Assembly (NCBI GenBank): GCA_030524475.1
Contig: JAUNGO010000025.1
Coordinates: 1-32,283, forward strand
DNA: 32,283 bases
Source: Eggerthellaceae bacterium
GTDB taxonomy: Bacteria > Actinomycetota > Coriobacteriia > Coriobacteriales > Eggerthellaceae
Direction: 5' to 3'
This document shows positions 14,775-22,978 of this stretch, piece after piece (within the stretch, counting starts at the first letter, position 1; each line of letters begins with the position of its first letter). The translations under genes and the position numbers were made by a program. Below the pieces are notes generated by a model. That model made no database searches and was not told the DNA's origin. It was given only the letters and a program-made list of their open reading frames with translations.

Positions 14775-16853
14775 TTATATGAGGCGCGCGAGTTTTATGA
14801 GGCCAGTGTAGGGGGTTGTTGCGGGCATCACGAGGCCGGGCTTGTAGGCGAGCATGGTAACGGTGAGATCGGCGGCGAAGCAGGGGTTAGCCGCGCGGCC
14901 CGTCTCGGCGGAAAGGCCGCTGGGCACGTCGACCGCCAGCGCGAACGGAGCGTGCGGGGCCTTAGGCGGAAGTATCGCGCGCTTGTTTGCCTTGCCCGCG
15001 CGCCTGCGGCCTTCCGCGCGAGCCCTTGCGCCCCGCTTGGACGCCCCGCTCGCCGTTTCGCCCGCACCCTCGTGCAAGCGGCGGCGGTGGCGCCCGCGGC
15101 CCTTCGTGCGCCTGCCCTCGAAGCGCACCTCGTTGGCGGCTTCGATCCACGACGCGTAGGGTTCGCGCACGCTTTCGCCCGAAAAACCTGTGCCCAGCAT
15201 AGCATCGACTACGGCCGCTGCCTCGTCGAGTGCGCGGATCAGCTGCTCGCGCTCGGGGGCAACCACCACGCTGAGCGGCAGTTTCTCGTTCGCAACCTGA
15301 GAAAACACCTCGATCGCCGCGCTGCGTGCGGGTTCGGCGTTTATGCTGTCGGGCACCTTGGGCGTGAACAGCGTCACGCGGTAACCCTTGCGCGCCAAGT
15401 CGCGCGCCACCACCCATCCGTCGCCGCCGTTGTTGCCGGAGCCCGCCAGCACCACCACGGGTGACGCGTCGGGCACCCAACGCATCACCTGCACCGCCGC
15501 AGCACCGCCCGCGCGCTCCATGAGCTCGCGCAGCGGCGTGCCCTGCGCGGCCAGCCGCTGCTCCAGGGCAACAACGTCGCTCACGTGCAACACCTCGTTG
15601 CGCTCGCGGGCTATGCGCGCGCCTTCAACTGTCATAACGCGCGTGTTGCTCATCAGACCGTTCAGCATGATGAAGGACGTGTTGCGCCTGCGCGCCCATT
15701 CCGCGCGAACCACCAGCGACACCATCCACACGCCCGCCAACGCGCACCACGCCGCCACAAGCGCCTTCGTGTGGCCGCTCACAAACGTTGCCACGCTGCG
15801 CGCCTCGGGCGAAAGCGCCAGGCGCGCGGCCGTGTCGCCGTTGAGCACCACGATGCCCACCAGCAAAAGCCCCGGCACCGCCAAAAGCAGGTACAGCAAT
15901 CCGTAGCGGGCGAGAGGCTGATAGCGTCGCGCGAAGCTGCCGTCGGGGCGCACCACCACGAGCTTCACCAGCATCTGCCCCAGCGTGCGCCCGCGCGTGA
16001 CGGCCGGCACCACGCCCAGTAGCACGAAGTAGCCGATGGTTGCCGCGCCTGCCACCGCGGCGAACGCGCACGCCCACGTCCACGAGCCCTGCATATGTGC
16101 CGCTACGGCGAGCTGCCCCATGCCGTCGGGCACGAACCACAGCAGCGCGCAGGTTGCCGCCGCGACCAGCGCCAGGTCGACGCCGAACGACACCGCGCGC
16201 CGCGGGGCGCTGGCGCGCACGCCCGCCTCCTCGGCCTCCACCTCAACCAGGCGCATGTCGGGCAGCACGTGCATGAGCGGCGTGACCAAAGCCGCGCCCA
16301 AGAGCGCACCCGCCGTGTTCACGATCAAATCGTCGACGTCGAAGAGCCTATAGGGATGCTCGTACAGCCCCCATAGCCCTGTGAGCTGCGACAACTCGAA
16401 GGAAAGCGTGGCCGCAAACCCCAAAGCCAGCACCTGCCACCACGGGCGGCGGAAGAAGTAGCGCAGATACATGCCCAACGGCACCGTCATCAACACGTTG
16501 AACAACACGTCATACTGCGTGGCCCAAAATGCCTTGACCGTGGGCAGCCACGTGGAAGGCTCGCTCGCCACGAACGGGCTGACGACGGCGAACTCTTTCA
16601 GGAAGTGGAAAGGCACCAACTGCGGGTGCGCCGCGTAGGGCACCACGGCGGTGCGGTCGGCGGGCAGCGGCAGAAGAACCAGGAAGTACACGCACATGAG
16701 GTACAGAATGAACGAGTACACGCCCAGCGCGCGCAGCCAGGGAATGCTGCCGAAGCGCCGGTAGCGATACACCATCCACGGCACGGTGAACAGCGCCGCC
16801 ACAAGCGGGAACAGCATAAACGCTGTGCGAATGTTGATCAGGTACACGTTCAT
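14775..16853 (-). CDS. VanZ-RDD-NAD(P)HX epimerase fusion protein
   Basis: Three domains occupy one 692-residue chain. Residues 10-200 are VanZ-like, with several TM helices, FNVLMTVPLGMYL, SFELSQL and FDVDDLIVNTAGALLGA. Residues about 217-395 are RDD-like, with further TM helices and TRGRTLGQMLVKLVVVRPDG. Residues about 420-692 are a YjeF N-terminal/NnrE domain with GSGNNGGDG (471-479), DAMLGTG (550-556) and VDVPSGLSAETG (641-652). NnrE epimerises damaged NAD(P)H hydrates and is normally soluble or joined to the NnrD dehydratase; none is seen here. An Arg/Lys/Gly/Ala-rich insert (about 577-636) interrupts the epimerase fold. ATG at 16853 is preferred to GTG at 16871 because GGAAAGGAG precedes it. 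The frame is continuous, so fusion is seen; membrane tethering of the epimerase is inferred. Confidence 0.85.
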   Translation of the reverse strand: MNVYLINIRTAFMLFPLVAALFTVPWMVYRYRRFGSIPWLRALGVYSFILYLMCVYFLVLLPLPADRTAVVPYAAHPQLVPFHFLKEFAVVSPFVASEPSTWLPTVKAFWATQYDVLFNVLMTVPLGMYLRYFFRRPWWQVLALGFAATLSFELSQLTGLWGLYEHPYRLFDVDDLIVNTAGALLGAALVTPLMHVLPDMRLVEVEAEEAGVRASAPRRAVSFGVDLALVAAATCALLWFVPDGMGQLAVAAHMQGSWTWACAFAAVAGAATIGYFVLLGVVPAVTRGRTLGQMLVKLVVVRPDGSFARRYQPLARYGLLYLLLAVPGLLLVGIVVLNGDTAARLALSPEARSVATFVSGHTKALVAAWCALAGVWMVSLVVRAEWARRRNTSFIMLNGLMSNTRVMTVEGARIARERNEVLHVSDVVALEQRLAAQGTPLRELMERAGGAAAVQVMRWVPDASPVVVLAGSGNNGGDGWVVARDLARKGYRVTLFTPKVPDSINAEPARSAAIEVFSQVANEKLPLSVVVAPEREQLIRALDEAAAVVDAMLGTGFSGESVREPYASWIEAANEVRFEGRRTKGRGRHRRRLHEGAGETASGASKRGARARAEGRRRAGKANKRAILPPKAPHAPFALAVDVPSGLSAETGRAANPCFAADLTVTMLAYKPGLVMPATTPYTGLIKLARLI

Positions 16854-16925
16854 AGGGCTCCTTTCCGGCACGACAATGGTACACGTCTGCGCCGTGCGGG
16901 AGAACCCCTATTTGATCGTCTTGTG

Positions 16926-17005
16926 AACGCGGGGCGTGGGTACGGGGAGGCGGGGGTGTGAACACGGGGGCGTAGCCCTTCACCCCAGCCCCCGCGTTCA
17001 GCCCC
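16926..17005. repeat. Inverted-repeat family B, copy 2
   Basis: Between the fusion gene's start and the MFS gene's end lie GAACGCGGGGCGTGGG, GTGAACACGGGGGCGTAG and CCCCCGCGTTCAGCCCC. They share the CGAACRCGGGGGCGTAG core with 20000-20067. Arms are imperfect. Confidence 0.5.
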
Positions 17006-17034
17006 ATCCGCCGCTTCGCCGCTTTCCGCTTGCC

Positions 17035-18375
17035 CTACTCCCGCTTCGACTTCGTGAACCGCGCGAACACGATGCTCGTGAGCAGGGCGACGCCGCCGAA
17101 CACCGCCATCGCGGCGTAGATGGCCGGGCTTGCCCCCGCGCACGCGCTCGTGACCGCCTGCTGGAAGGCCGAGCCGCCGGCTATATCGGTGTTCACGATG
17201 GCGAGGTGGTGCGGGAACCTCTTCTGCCCGTAGCGCTCGCGGGCAAAGCCGGTGGCCAGGGGCGCCACGCTTCCGTACGCCGTCACCAGCACCAGGCATC
17301 CCACCACGTAGAGCGGCGCTTGGCCGAAGCGGAAGGCGCACGCGAGTATCGTGCACGACACAAACGCTACCGACGCAACCAGAATCATGGAGAACCGCAG
17401 CCCCTTCTTGTCGTAGATGACGCCCATGGAAAGGCCCGACAGCCCGTTCACGATGGGGATGATGCCCACGAGCGTGGTGGCGAACGCGTCGAATATTCCC
17501 AGCTCAAGCGCGCCTTGCTTGGACGTGCCGATCATGGCAAGCCCCGCGCCTAAGATGATGATCGCCCAGAGGTAGTAGCCGTAGAAGGCGGGGTCGCGGA
17601 ATATGCGGCGCTGGTCGGCCTCGGCGTCTGTCGTCGCCCGAGCCCTCGTTTCCGCCTCCGTATCGCCGTCTGTCGCTGCGGCATCCTTCGCCTGTGCTCC
17701 TGCTTCCGCTCCCGTTTCGCCGTCTGCCGCCGCGGCGTCCTTCGCCCCAGCTTTCGCCGCCGCCTTTCCCTCAACGCCTAAAAGCTCGCCGATGTTGTCG
17801 GGCGCGCGCTTCAAAAACAGGGACAGCAAAACGAATACGACGCAGGCCGTTGCCGCAACCACGGCGAGCGCGGTGGGGATGCCCGCCGTCTCGATGATGG
17901 TGTTCGCCAGCGTGCCGAGCGTGAGCGAGCCCAAACCGAAGCCCATAAACATGACGCCCGAGGCAAAGCCGGTTCGGTCGGGAAACCACAGGGTGACCGT
18001 TGCGATGGTCACGTTGTAGCCGAGCCCCGTTCCGCAGCCGATCAGCACGCCGTAGCACAGGTAGAGCGCCCAGATGCCCCGCGGGGCGAGAAGCGCCGTT
18101 CCCGCGAAGCCGCACACGAGCAGCGTGGCGGCGAGCAGGATGGCACCCCGCACGCCGAGCTTCTTCAGCACACGTACGCCGATGAGCCCGCCCACGCAAA
18201 ACGACATCATGCAAATGGTGAACGTGACCTTCACTGCCGCCATTTCCCAGCCGTAGATGGTGGCGAGGGGCGTTGCGAACAGCGACCACGCGTACACCAG
18301 GCCGAGCACGAGAAACGACGCCGCCGATGCGAACAGGTACACGTAGCGTTTGCGTTTGATCGAACTGACGTCCAT
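17035..18375 (-). CDS. MFS transporter, oxalate/formate antiporter-like family
   Basis: The 446-residue carrier has about 12 TM helices in two halves. Features of the OFA group are YVYLFASAASFLVLGLVYAW near the N-terminus, GCGTGLGYN (113-121), WFPDRTGFASG (130-140) and, in the second half, SGLSMGVIYDKKG. The substrate is unknown; small organic anions are plausible for the family. The central cytoplasmic loop holds an 18-residue tandem duplication: AKDAAAADGETGAEAGA (211-227) and AKDAAATDGDTEAETRA (229-245). It is divergently transcribed from the LysR regulator gene across 113 bases, so LysR control is likely. The end of the frame meets a repeat-rich gap. Confidence 0.88.
   Translation of the reverse strand: MDVSSIKRKRYVYLFASAASFLVLGLVYAWSLFATPLATIYGWEMAAVKVTFTICMMSFCVGGLIGVRVLKKLGVRGAILLAATLLVCGFAGTALLAPRGIWALYLCYGVLIGCGTGLGYNVTIATVTLWFPDRTGFASGVMFMGFGLGSLTLGTLANTIIETAGIPTALAVVAATACVVFVLLSLFLKRAPDNIGELLGVEGKAAAKAGAKDAAAADGETGAEAGAQAKDAAATDGDTEAETRARATTDAEADQRRIFRDPAFYGYYLWAIIILGAGLAMIGTSKQGALELGIFDAFATTLVGIIPIVNGLSGLSMGVIYDKKGLRFSMILVASVAFVSCTILACAFRFGQAPLYVVGCLVLVTAYGSVAPLATGFARERYGQKRFPHHLAIVNTDIAGGSAFQQAVTSACAGASPAIYAAMAVFGGVALLTSIVFARFTKSKRE
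17660..17767. repeat. 54-bp imperfect tandem duplication in the MFS loop
   Basis: Units start at 17660 (GTATCGCCGTCTG) and 17714 (GTTTCGCCGTCTG), 54 bp apart. This keeps the frame and adds 18 residues. Differences are mostly at third codon positions. Confidence 0.65.
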
Positions 18376-18439
18376 GACAAGCCCCCTTCGGTTGTAGCGA
18401 TAGTCTTAGTGTAATAATCTCGCGTGCGTGATGAACCGC

Positions 18440-18475
18440 GATATTTGCTACAATAGTTTCAGGTTAAAACCTAAC
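18440..18475. promoter_or_regulatory. Extended -10 promoter and inverted repeat in the LysR/MFS divergent region
   Basis: TGCTACAAT (18446-18454) is an extended -10 for the LysR gene; no good -35 is seen. Just downstream, AGGTT-AA-AACCT is a 5-2-5 inverted repeat overlapping a T-N11-A context, a plausible LysR-type binding site for autoregulation and control of the divergent carrier. Confidence 0.4.
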
Positions 18476-18488
18476 GAAAGGGCTCAAA

Positions 18489-19394
18489 ATGTACTCGCGC
18501 CAGATCGAGTCTTTCATAGAGGTGGCGAACGCTGGAAGCTTCAGCAAGGCCGCTCGTGCGCTGTATATCGCGCCCTCGTCGCTCATTCAGCAGATCGATT
18601 TGCTTGAGCGGCGGCTTGGCGTCGTTTTGTTTGAACGGGGAAGGCGTGGCGTGGCGCTGACCGAAGCGGGTACGTCGCTTTACCGCGACGCCGTCGACAT
18701 CGTGCGGCGCGCCGACGCGGCGGTTGCCCGCGCGCGCAGCATCCAGAACGGGGTTGACCAGAGCATTCGAATCGGCACGTCGCTGCTGACGAAATGCCGT
18801 ATGCTGCCGACGTTTTGGGCGCACATGATCGAGCGCTACCCCGACACGCGCATCGAGTTGGTGGCGCTTGACGAGCCGAGCAAGGCGCTCGAGCGCCCGC
18901 TCGTCAACTTGGGGAAAACGTTTGACCTGCAAGAGGGGCTCTACTTGTCGGAACGCTATCGCGGGCGTTGCCGATTCTTGGAGCTGATGCGCTGCCCTCT
19001 TGTGCCGGCAATCCCCGAGGCGCATCCGCTGGCGGGCAAGGCGGCGCTGTCGCTGTCCGACCTGGCGGGAACAACGGTGGTGCTGCTTGAACGCGGGCTG
19101 TCGCGCGACTTCGACGCGCTGCGCAACAGTCTTGAGGCCGACGGCGCGGTGCGCATCGTCGACGTTCCCTTCTACGACATGAACGTGTTCTCGGCTTGCG
19201 AAATGGAGAACCGCATCCTCATGACGCCTTCTATCTGGGAGGACATTCATCCTGCGCTCAAGGTGCACGCATGGGAAGGTGCAGAAGGGGAGGAAGGGAG
19301 CGCTCCCACCTGCCCCTACGGGATTATCTACACGAGCGATCCCACGCCGCAAACCCAGCGCTTCCTTGACGTTATCAAGGAGGTGAAGGGGTGA
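18489..19394 (+). CDS. LysR-family transcriptional regulator
   Basis: The 301-residue protein has a winged HTH at residues 1-60 (SFIEVANAGSFSKAARALYI, then LERRLGVVLFERGRRGVALT), followed by the linker helix and an effector-binding domain from about 90. The effector is not predictable. The second half is somewhat divergent (a Glu/Gly-rich insert near 263-269). The ATG at 18489 has AAAGGG eight bases upstream. The divergent MFS carrier gene is the most likely target, and its substrate the most likely effector, as is usual for such pairs. It ends convergent with the MoaE-like gene across a repeat-containing gap. Confidence 0.9.
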   Translation: MYSRQIESFIEVANAGSFSKAARALYIAPSSLIQQIDLLERRLGVVLFERGRRGVALTEAGTSLYRDAVDIVRRADAAVARARSIQNGVDQSIRIGTSLLTKCRMLPTFWAHMIERYPDTRIELVALDEPSKALERPLVNLGKTFDLQEGLYLSERYRGRCRFLELMRCPLVPAIPEAHPLAGKAALSLSDLAGTTVVLLERGLSRDFDALRNSLEADGAVRIVDVPFYDMNVFSACEMENRILMTPSIWEDIHPALKVHAWEGAEGEEGSAPTCPYGIIYTSDPTPQTQRFLDVIKEVKG

Positions 19395-19403
19395 GAATGG
19401 GCG

Positions 19404-19493
19404 AAGGCGAACGCGGGGCGTGGCGACCACGGGGACGCAGCTCTGTTTGCTGAACCGGCGAACACGGCTACGTCCCCGCGTTCGCCGGTTCAG
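19404..19493. repeat. Inverted-repeat family B, copy 3, between convergent genes
   Basis: CTGAACCGGCGAAC (19450-19463) and GTTCGCCGGTTCAG (19480-19493) are perfectly complementary 14-bp arms. A further GCGAACGCGGGGCGTGG lies to the left. The inner CTACGTCCCCGCGTTCGCC matches the right arm of copy 4. Because two genes converge here, the hairpin may serve as a bidirectional terminator. Confidence 0.65.
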
Positions 19494-19508
19494 AAGTAGG
19501 CGGTGCGC

Positions 19509-19904
19509 CTACGCGAAGACTTCCTTCTCCACCACGAGCTCGTTTTTGATCTTGCCCACGAGCTTTTGCAGCGCGTCGATGCAGTTCGGGCGAATGTCGG
19601 CGCCGATCAGCACGTACATCAGCGAGTCGCCCACCTTGCAGGTGCCCTCGTTCAGCCACGTGCGTACGTAGTACACGCCCGGCCAGGTGAGCGCCTCGGC
19701 CTCGGCGGCGGCCAGACCCTCGGCGTCGTAGGAGAACTCGACTTGCGCCACTTCGCCCAAACCCTCAACGCCTTCGCGCACCTGCTTTTTCGGGGTGATG
19801 CGCACCACGCCGTTGTGCGTGAGGAACATACCGCACTGCGCGGCTTTCGGGTCGGCCTTCGCCTCGGCGAGCCACTGGTCGATGGAGGGTTCTTGCTTTG
19901 CCAC
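19509..19904 (-). CDS. MoaE-like protein (molybdopterin synthase catalytic subunit family)
   Basis: The 131-residue protein resembles MoaE, which with MoaD puts sulfur into precursor Z to form molybdopterin. GMFLTHNGVVR, then KVGDSLMYVLIGADIRPNCIDALQ and IKNELVVEKE align with the family. The C-terminal pair K120 and K127 keeps the spacing of the E. coli catalytic lysines K119 and K126. The usual HR-x-G before the VGD segment is replaced (TWLNEGTCKVGD), so it is a divergent member whose activity is not certain. The start is GTG at 19904 with AAGGGA upstream, and TATAAT lies at 19951-19946. It stands alone, divergent from lysA. It makes sense with the mod transporter but is not linked to it. 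Confidence 0.65.
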   Translation of the reverse strand: MAKQEPSIDQWLAEAKADPKAAQCGMFLTHNGVVRITPKKQVREGVEGLGEVAQVEFSYDAEGLAAAEAEALTWPGVYYVRTWLNEGTCKVGDSLMYVLIGADIRPNCIDALQKLVGKIKNELVVEKEVFA

Positions 19905-19999
19905 GATGATATCCCTTCTCTGAGGTTGATTTCCGAACGGGAACCATTATACCTTCCAGAAACACGACAGGGCGCGGGGAGGGTGCGGGGCGCGGGGGC

Positions 20000-20067
20000 G
20001 GCGAACGCGGGGGCGTAGCCCTGTTCACCGGTTCTGAGTGGAGCGGAACTACGCCCCCGCGTTCGCC
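20000..20067. repeat. Inverted-repeat family B, copy 4 (moaE-like/lysA divergent gap)
   Basis: GGCGAACGCGGGGGCGTAG (the last 18 bases at 20001-20018) and CTACGCCCCCGCGTTCGC (20049-20066) form a perfect 19-bp inverted repeat with one flanking pair and a 30-base centre. The 349-base gap at 19905-20253 otherwise holds only the two divergent promoters and the lysA leader. Confidence 0.75.
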
Positions 20068-20147
20068 CCGCGCCTTTTCTTCGCTTCCTCTTGCGGGTAT
20101 TTCCCCATAATTTACGTCCTTGAAAAACTTGACGCACCGCCCCGCGT

Positions 20148-20153
20148 TATACT
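20148..20153 (+). promoter_or_regulatory. Candidate -10 box for lysA
   Basis: TATACT is followed by GGGAAAAC and lies about 100 bases before the lysA ATG. TTGACG upstream is only 13 bases away, so the -35 is unclear. The leader shows no lysine riboswitch. Confidence 0.4.
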
Positions 20154-20253
20154 GGGAAAACTTTGCGTGCAGACCACCGTTTGCGCGCCGCGATTCAAGC
20201 AACGCCGATTGAAGGGCAACGCCGCCCGTTGAACGCATACGAAAGGAACCGCC

Positions 20254-21609
20254 ATGTCGCTGCCTGCCTCCGACCTCACCAAACAACCCGACAACCGCAC
20301 CACGATGGACCTCGGCGCGGTGCTGCCGAAAACCGCCGAGGTGCGCGACGACCACCTGTTCATCGGCGGGGTTGACATGGTAGAGCTTGCGCGCGAGCAA
20401 GGCACGGCGCTCTACGTGTTCGACGAGGCCGACCTGACCAGCCGCATGGAGGCGTACCGCGACTCGTTCCGCAAGCGCTTCGAGAACTCCGACATCATCT
20501 ACGCGTCGAAGGCGTTTCTCAACAAGGAGGTCGTGCGCCTGGCGCAGGCGCAGGGTATGTGTCTCGACGTGTCGGGCGGCGGCGAGCTGGCGTGCGCGCA
20601 AAGCGTGGGCTTCCCGATGGAGCGCGTGTTCGTGCACGGCAACAACAAGACGCCGCAGGAGCTGGAAGAAGCCATAACTGCCGGTGTGGGGCGCATCGTG
20701 GTGGACAGCCGCATCGAGCTGGCGCGCGTGAGCGAGATCGCCGGGCGCCACGGCGTCGTGCAGGACATCTACATGCGCATCACGCCGGGCGTGGAGGCCG
20801 ACACGCACGAGTACATCCGCACGGGCTGCGAGGACTCCAAGTTCGGCTTCACCATGCTTGAGGACTTCGCGTTTACCTGCGTGGGCACGGCACTCAACAC
20901 GCCGAATGTGCGCTTGGCGGGCCTGCACTGCCACATCGGCTCGCAGATTTTCGCGTTGCATTCGTTCCGCGAGGCGGCGGCGGTCATGGTGGAGTTCATG
21001 GCGCGCATTCGCGACGAGTACGGCTACGTGGTCGAGGGGCTCGACTTGGGCGGCGGCCTGGGCGTGGCGTACCTGGCCGAGCACAACCCCTCGTCGATCG
21101 ACGAATTCGCGGAAGTGACCACGCAGGCGGTGCGCGAGCTGTGCGCCGAGCACGACCTTCCGCTGCCGCACCTTTCCGTGGAGCCGGGGCGCAGCCTGGT
21201 GGCGAACGCGGGTGTGACCCTTTACACCGTGGGCATCCTGAAAACGCTGCCGGGCATCCGCAAGTACGTGGCCGTCGACGGCGGCATGTCCGACAACATC
21301 CGCACGGCGCTCTACCACGCCGACTACGAGCCCACCATCGCCAACAAGGCAGGTCAGCCGCGCACGGAAATCGTCACGCTGTGCGGCAAGCATTGCGAAA
21401 GCGGCGACGCGGTGGTTGTCGACATGCCGCTGCAGCACGCCGATTTGGGCGACATCGTGTGCGTGTTCGGCACGGGCGCCTACAACATGACGATGTCGTC
21501 CAACTACAACGGCCAGCCGCGCCCCGCCGTGGTGTTCGTGAAGGACGGCAAGGCGCGTGTCACCACCCGCCGCGAGACGTACGCCGATTTGTATCAACGC
21601 GACTTGTAG
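20254..21609 (+). CDS. lysA: Diaminopimelate decarboxylase
   Basis: LysA removes CO2 from meso-diaminopimelate to give lysine. The 451-residue PLP enzyme of the alanine-racemase fold type has the PLP lysine K86 in IIYASKAF, GLHCHIGSQI, the glycine-rich LDLGGGLGV, EPGRSLV for substrate/PLP phosphate binding, and CESGD near the C-terminus supplying the cysteine of the neighbouring active site. The ATG at 20254 has GAAAGGA upstream. It precedes hom in the same direction with its own probable promoter before hom, grouping the aspartate-family genes. The hairpin GGGCG/CGCCC at 21632-21646 may terminate it. Confidence 0.95.
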   Translation: MSLPASDLTKQPDNRTTMDLGAVLPKTAEVRDDHLFIGGVDMVELAREQGTALYVFDEADLTSRMEAYRDSFRKRFENSDIIYASKAFLNKEVVRLAQAQGMCLDVSGGGELACAQSVGFPMERVFVHGNNKTPQELEEAITAGVGRIVVDSRIELARVSEIAGRHGVVQDIYMRITPGVEADTHEYIRTGCEDSKFGFTMLEDFAFTCVGTALNTPNVRLAGLHCHIGSQIFALHSFREAAAVMVEFMARIRDEYGYVVEGLDLGGGLGVAYLAEHNPSSIDEFAEVTTQAVRELCAEHDLPLPHLSVEPGRSLVANAGVTLYTVGILKTLPGIRKYVAVDGGMSDNIRTALYHADYEPTIANKAGQPRTEIVTLCGKHCESGDAVVVDMPLQHADLGDIVCVFGTGAYNMTMSSNYNGQPRPAVVFVKDGKARVTTRRETYADLYQRDL

Positions 21610-21631
21610 TTCCGTTGAGCGAGCGGGCTTT

Positions 21632-21653
21632 GGGCGCGTTTCGCCCGTATAAT
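21632..21653 (+). promoter_or_regulatory. lysA-hom junction: small hairpin and hom -10 box
   Basis: GGGCG-cgttt-CGCCC (21632-21646) is a small hairpin directly before TATAAT (21648-21653), which is followed by AGGGAAAC. The box is 42 bases before the hom ATG. No -35 consensus is visible, and the hairpin occupies that space. Confidence 0.4.
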
Positions 21654-21694
21654 AGGGAAACACGATTTTCGGCGACGAGAAAAGGAAACTAGGC

Positions 21695-22978
21695 ATGGCA
21701 ATTCGCGTTGGCCTCGTCGGCACCGGCACGGTGGGCGGCGGCTGCATCGACATCATCCTGAAGCACGCGGACGACTTCAAGCGCCACTACGGCATCGACA
21801 TCGAGTTGGCGCGCGTGTGCTCGCTCGACTCGCGCGAGGCCGAGGCGCACGGCGTGGGGCACCTGTTCACCGACAACTTCCGCGACATCATCGACGACCC
21901 CGCGATTGACCTGGTTATCGAGCTGATCGGCGGCACCACGTTTGCACGCACGGTGGTCATCGACGCGCTCAACGCGGGCAAGAACGTGGTCACGGCCAAC
22001 AAGGCGCTCATGGCCACCTACGGCCAGGAGGTCATGGAAACCGCCGAGCGCAATGGGCGCGAGATCGCGTTCGAGGCGAGCGTGGGCGGCGGCATTCCCA
22101 TCATCGGGCCGCTGAAGCATTCACTCATCGCCAACGAGATCACTTCGGTCATGGGCATCGTGAACGGCACCACCAACTATATGCTCACGCGCATGGACGA
22201 GGACGGCATGGACTACGACGCCGTGCTGGCCGAGGCGCAGGCGAAGGGCTTCGCCGAGGCGAACCCCTCGGCCGACGTGGACGGCTACGACGCCGCCGCC
22301 AAGATTGCCATCCTGGCGTCCATCGCGTTCAACTCGCGCGTGACCATCGACGACGTGTACACGCGCGGCATCACCAACATCACGCCGATCGACTTGGAGG
22401 CGGCGCGCGACATGGGATATGTGGTGAAGCTTTTGGCCATCGCGCATCGCACCGACCGCGGCATTGACGTGCGCGTGCACCCCACCATGATTCCCGCCGA
22501 GCACCAGATGGCGAAGGTCAACGGCGTGTTCAACGCCATCTACGTGACGGGCGACTTCGTGGGCGAGACGATGTTCTTCGGCGAAGGCGCGGGCGCGGGC
22601 GCGGCGGCGAGTGCCGTCATGGGTGACGTGCTGGAAGTGGCGCGCCACATGCAGCAGGGCATCGCGCCCATCGTGGGCTGCACCTGCACCGACGAGCTGC
22701 CCATCCTGCCGATCGAGGAGCTGTCGATGAAGTACTACATCCGCTTCTCGGTGGCCGACCGCCCCGGCGTTTTGGCGGCGATGGCGGGCGTGTTCGCGAA
22801 GCGCGGCGTGAGCGTGCACTCCGTGGTGCAGCGCGGGCAAAAGAGCGGCGGCACGGTGGAGATCGTCTACGTGACGCATACCGCCGAGGAGCGCGCCATC
22901 CGCGAGGTTATCGAGGAAATCCGCAGCCTCGACGACGTCCTCCACGGCGACCCCAGCCTCATCCGCGTGGAGGAATAG
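21695..22978 (+). CDS. hom: Homoserine dehydrogenase
   Basis: Homoserine dehydrogenase reduces aspartate semialdehyde to homoserine. The 427-residue protein has the NAD(P) Rossmann motif GLVGTGTVGGG (6-16), KNVVTANKALMA, IVNGTTNYML and the central catalytic domain with DVDGYDAAAK. A C-terminal ACT domain from about 347 (RFSVADRPGVLAAMAGVF) suggests feedback inhibition, usually by threonine in this family. The ATG at 21695 has AAAAGGAAA upstream. Its stop TAG shares one base with the GTG start of the HAD gene (TAGTG), so the two are translationally coupled. Homoserine feeds metA downstream. Confidence 0.95.
   Translation: MAIRVGLVGTGTVGGGCIDIILKHADDFKRHYGIDIELARVCSLDSREAEAHGVGHLFTDNFRDIIDDPAIDLVIELIGGTTFARTVVIDALNAGKNVVTANKALMATYGQEVMETAERNGREIAFEASVGGGIPIIGPLKHSLIANEITSVMGIVNGTTNYMLTRMDEDGMDYDAVLAEAQAKGFAEANPSADVDGYDAAAKIAILASIAFNSRVTIDDVYTRGITNITPIDLEAARDMGYVVKLLAIAHRTDRGIDVRVHPTMIPAEHQMAKVNGVFNAIYVTGDFVGETMFFGEGAGAGAAASAVMGDVLEVARHMQQGIAPIVGCTCTDELPILPIEELSMKYYIRFSVADRPGVLAAMAGVFAKRGVSVHSVVQRGQKSGGTVEIVYVTHTAEERAIREVIEEIRSLDDVLHGDPSLIRVEE

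Noticed and set aside
20155-20253. Lysine riboswitch before lysA
   Set aside because: The leader is about 100 bases, too short for that switch, and has no recognisable core.
19765-21780. A 671-codon minus-strand frame opposite lysA and the repeat gap
   Set aside because: Composition is shadow-like, it crosses a repeat-rich intergenic region, and it conflicts with clear lysA.
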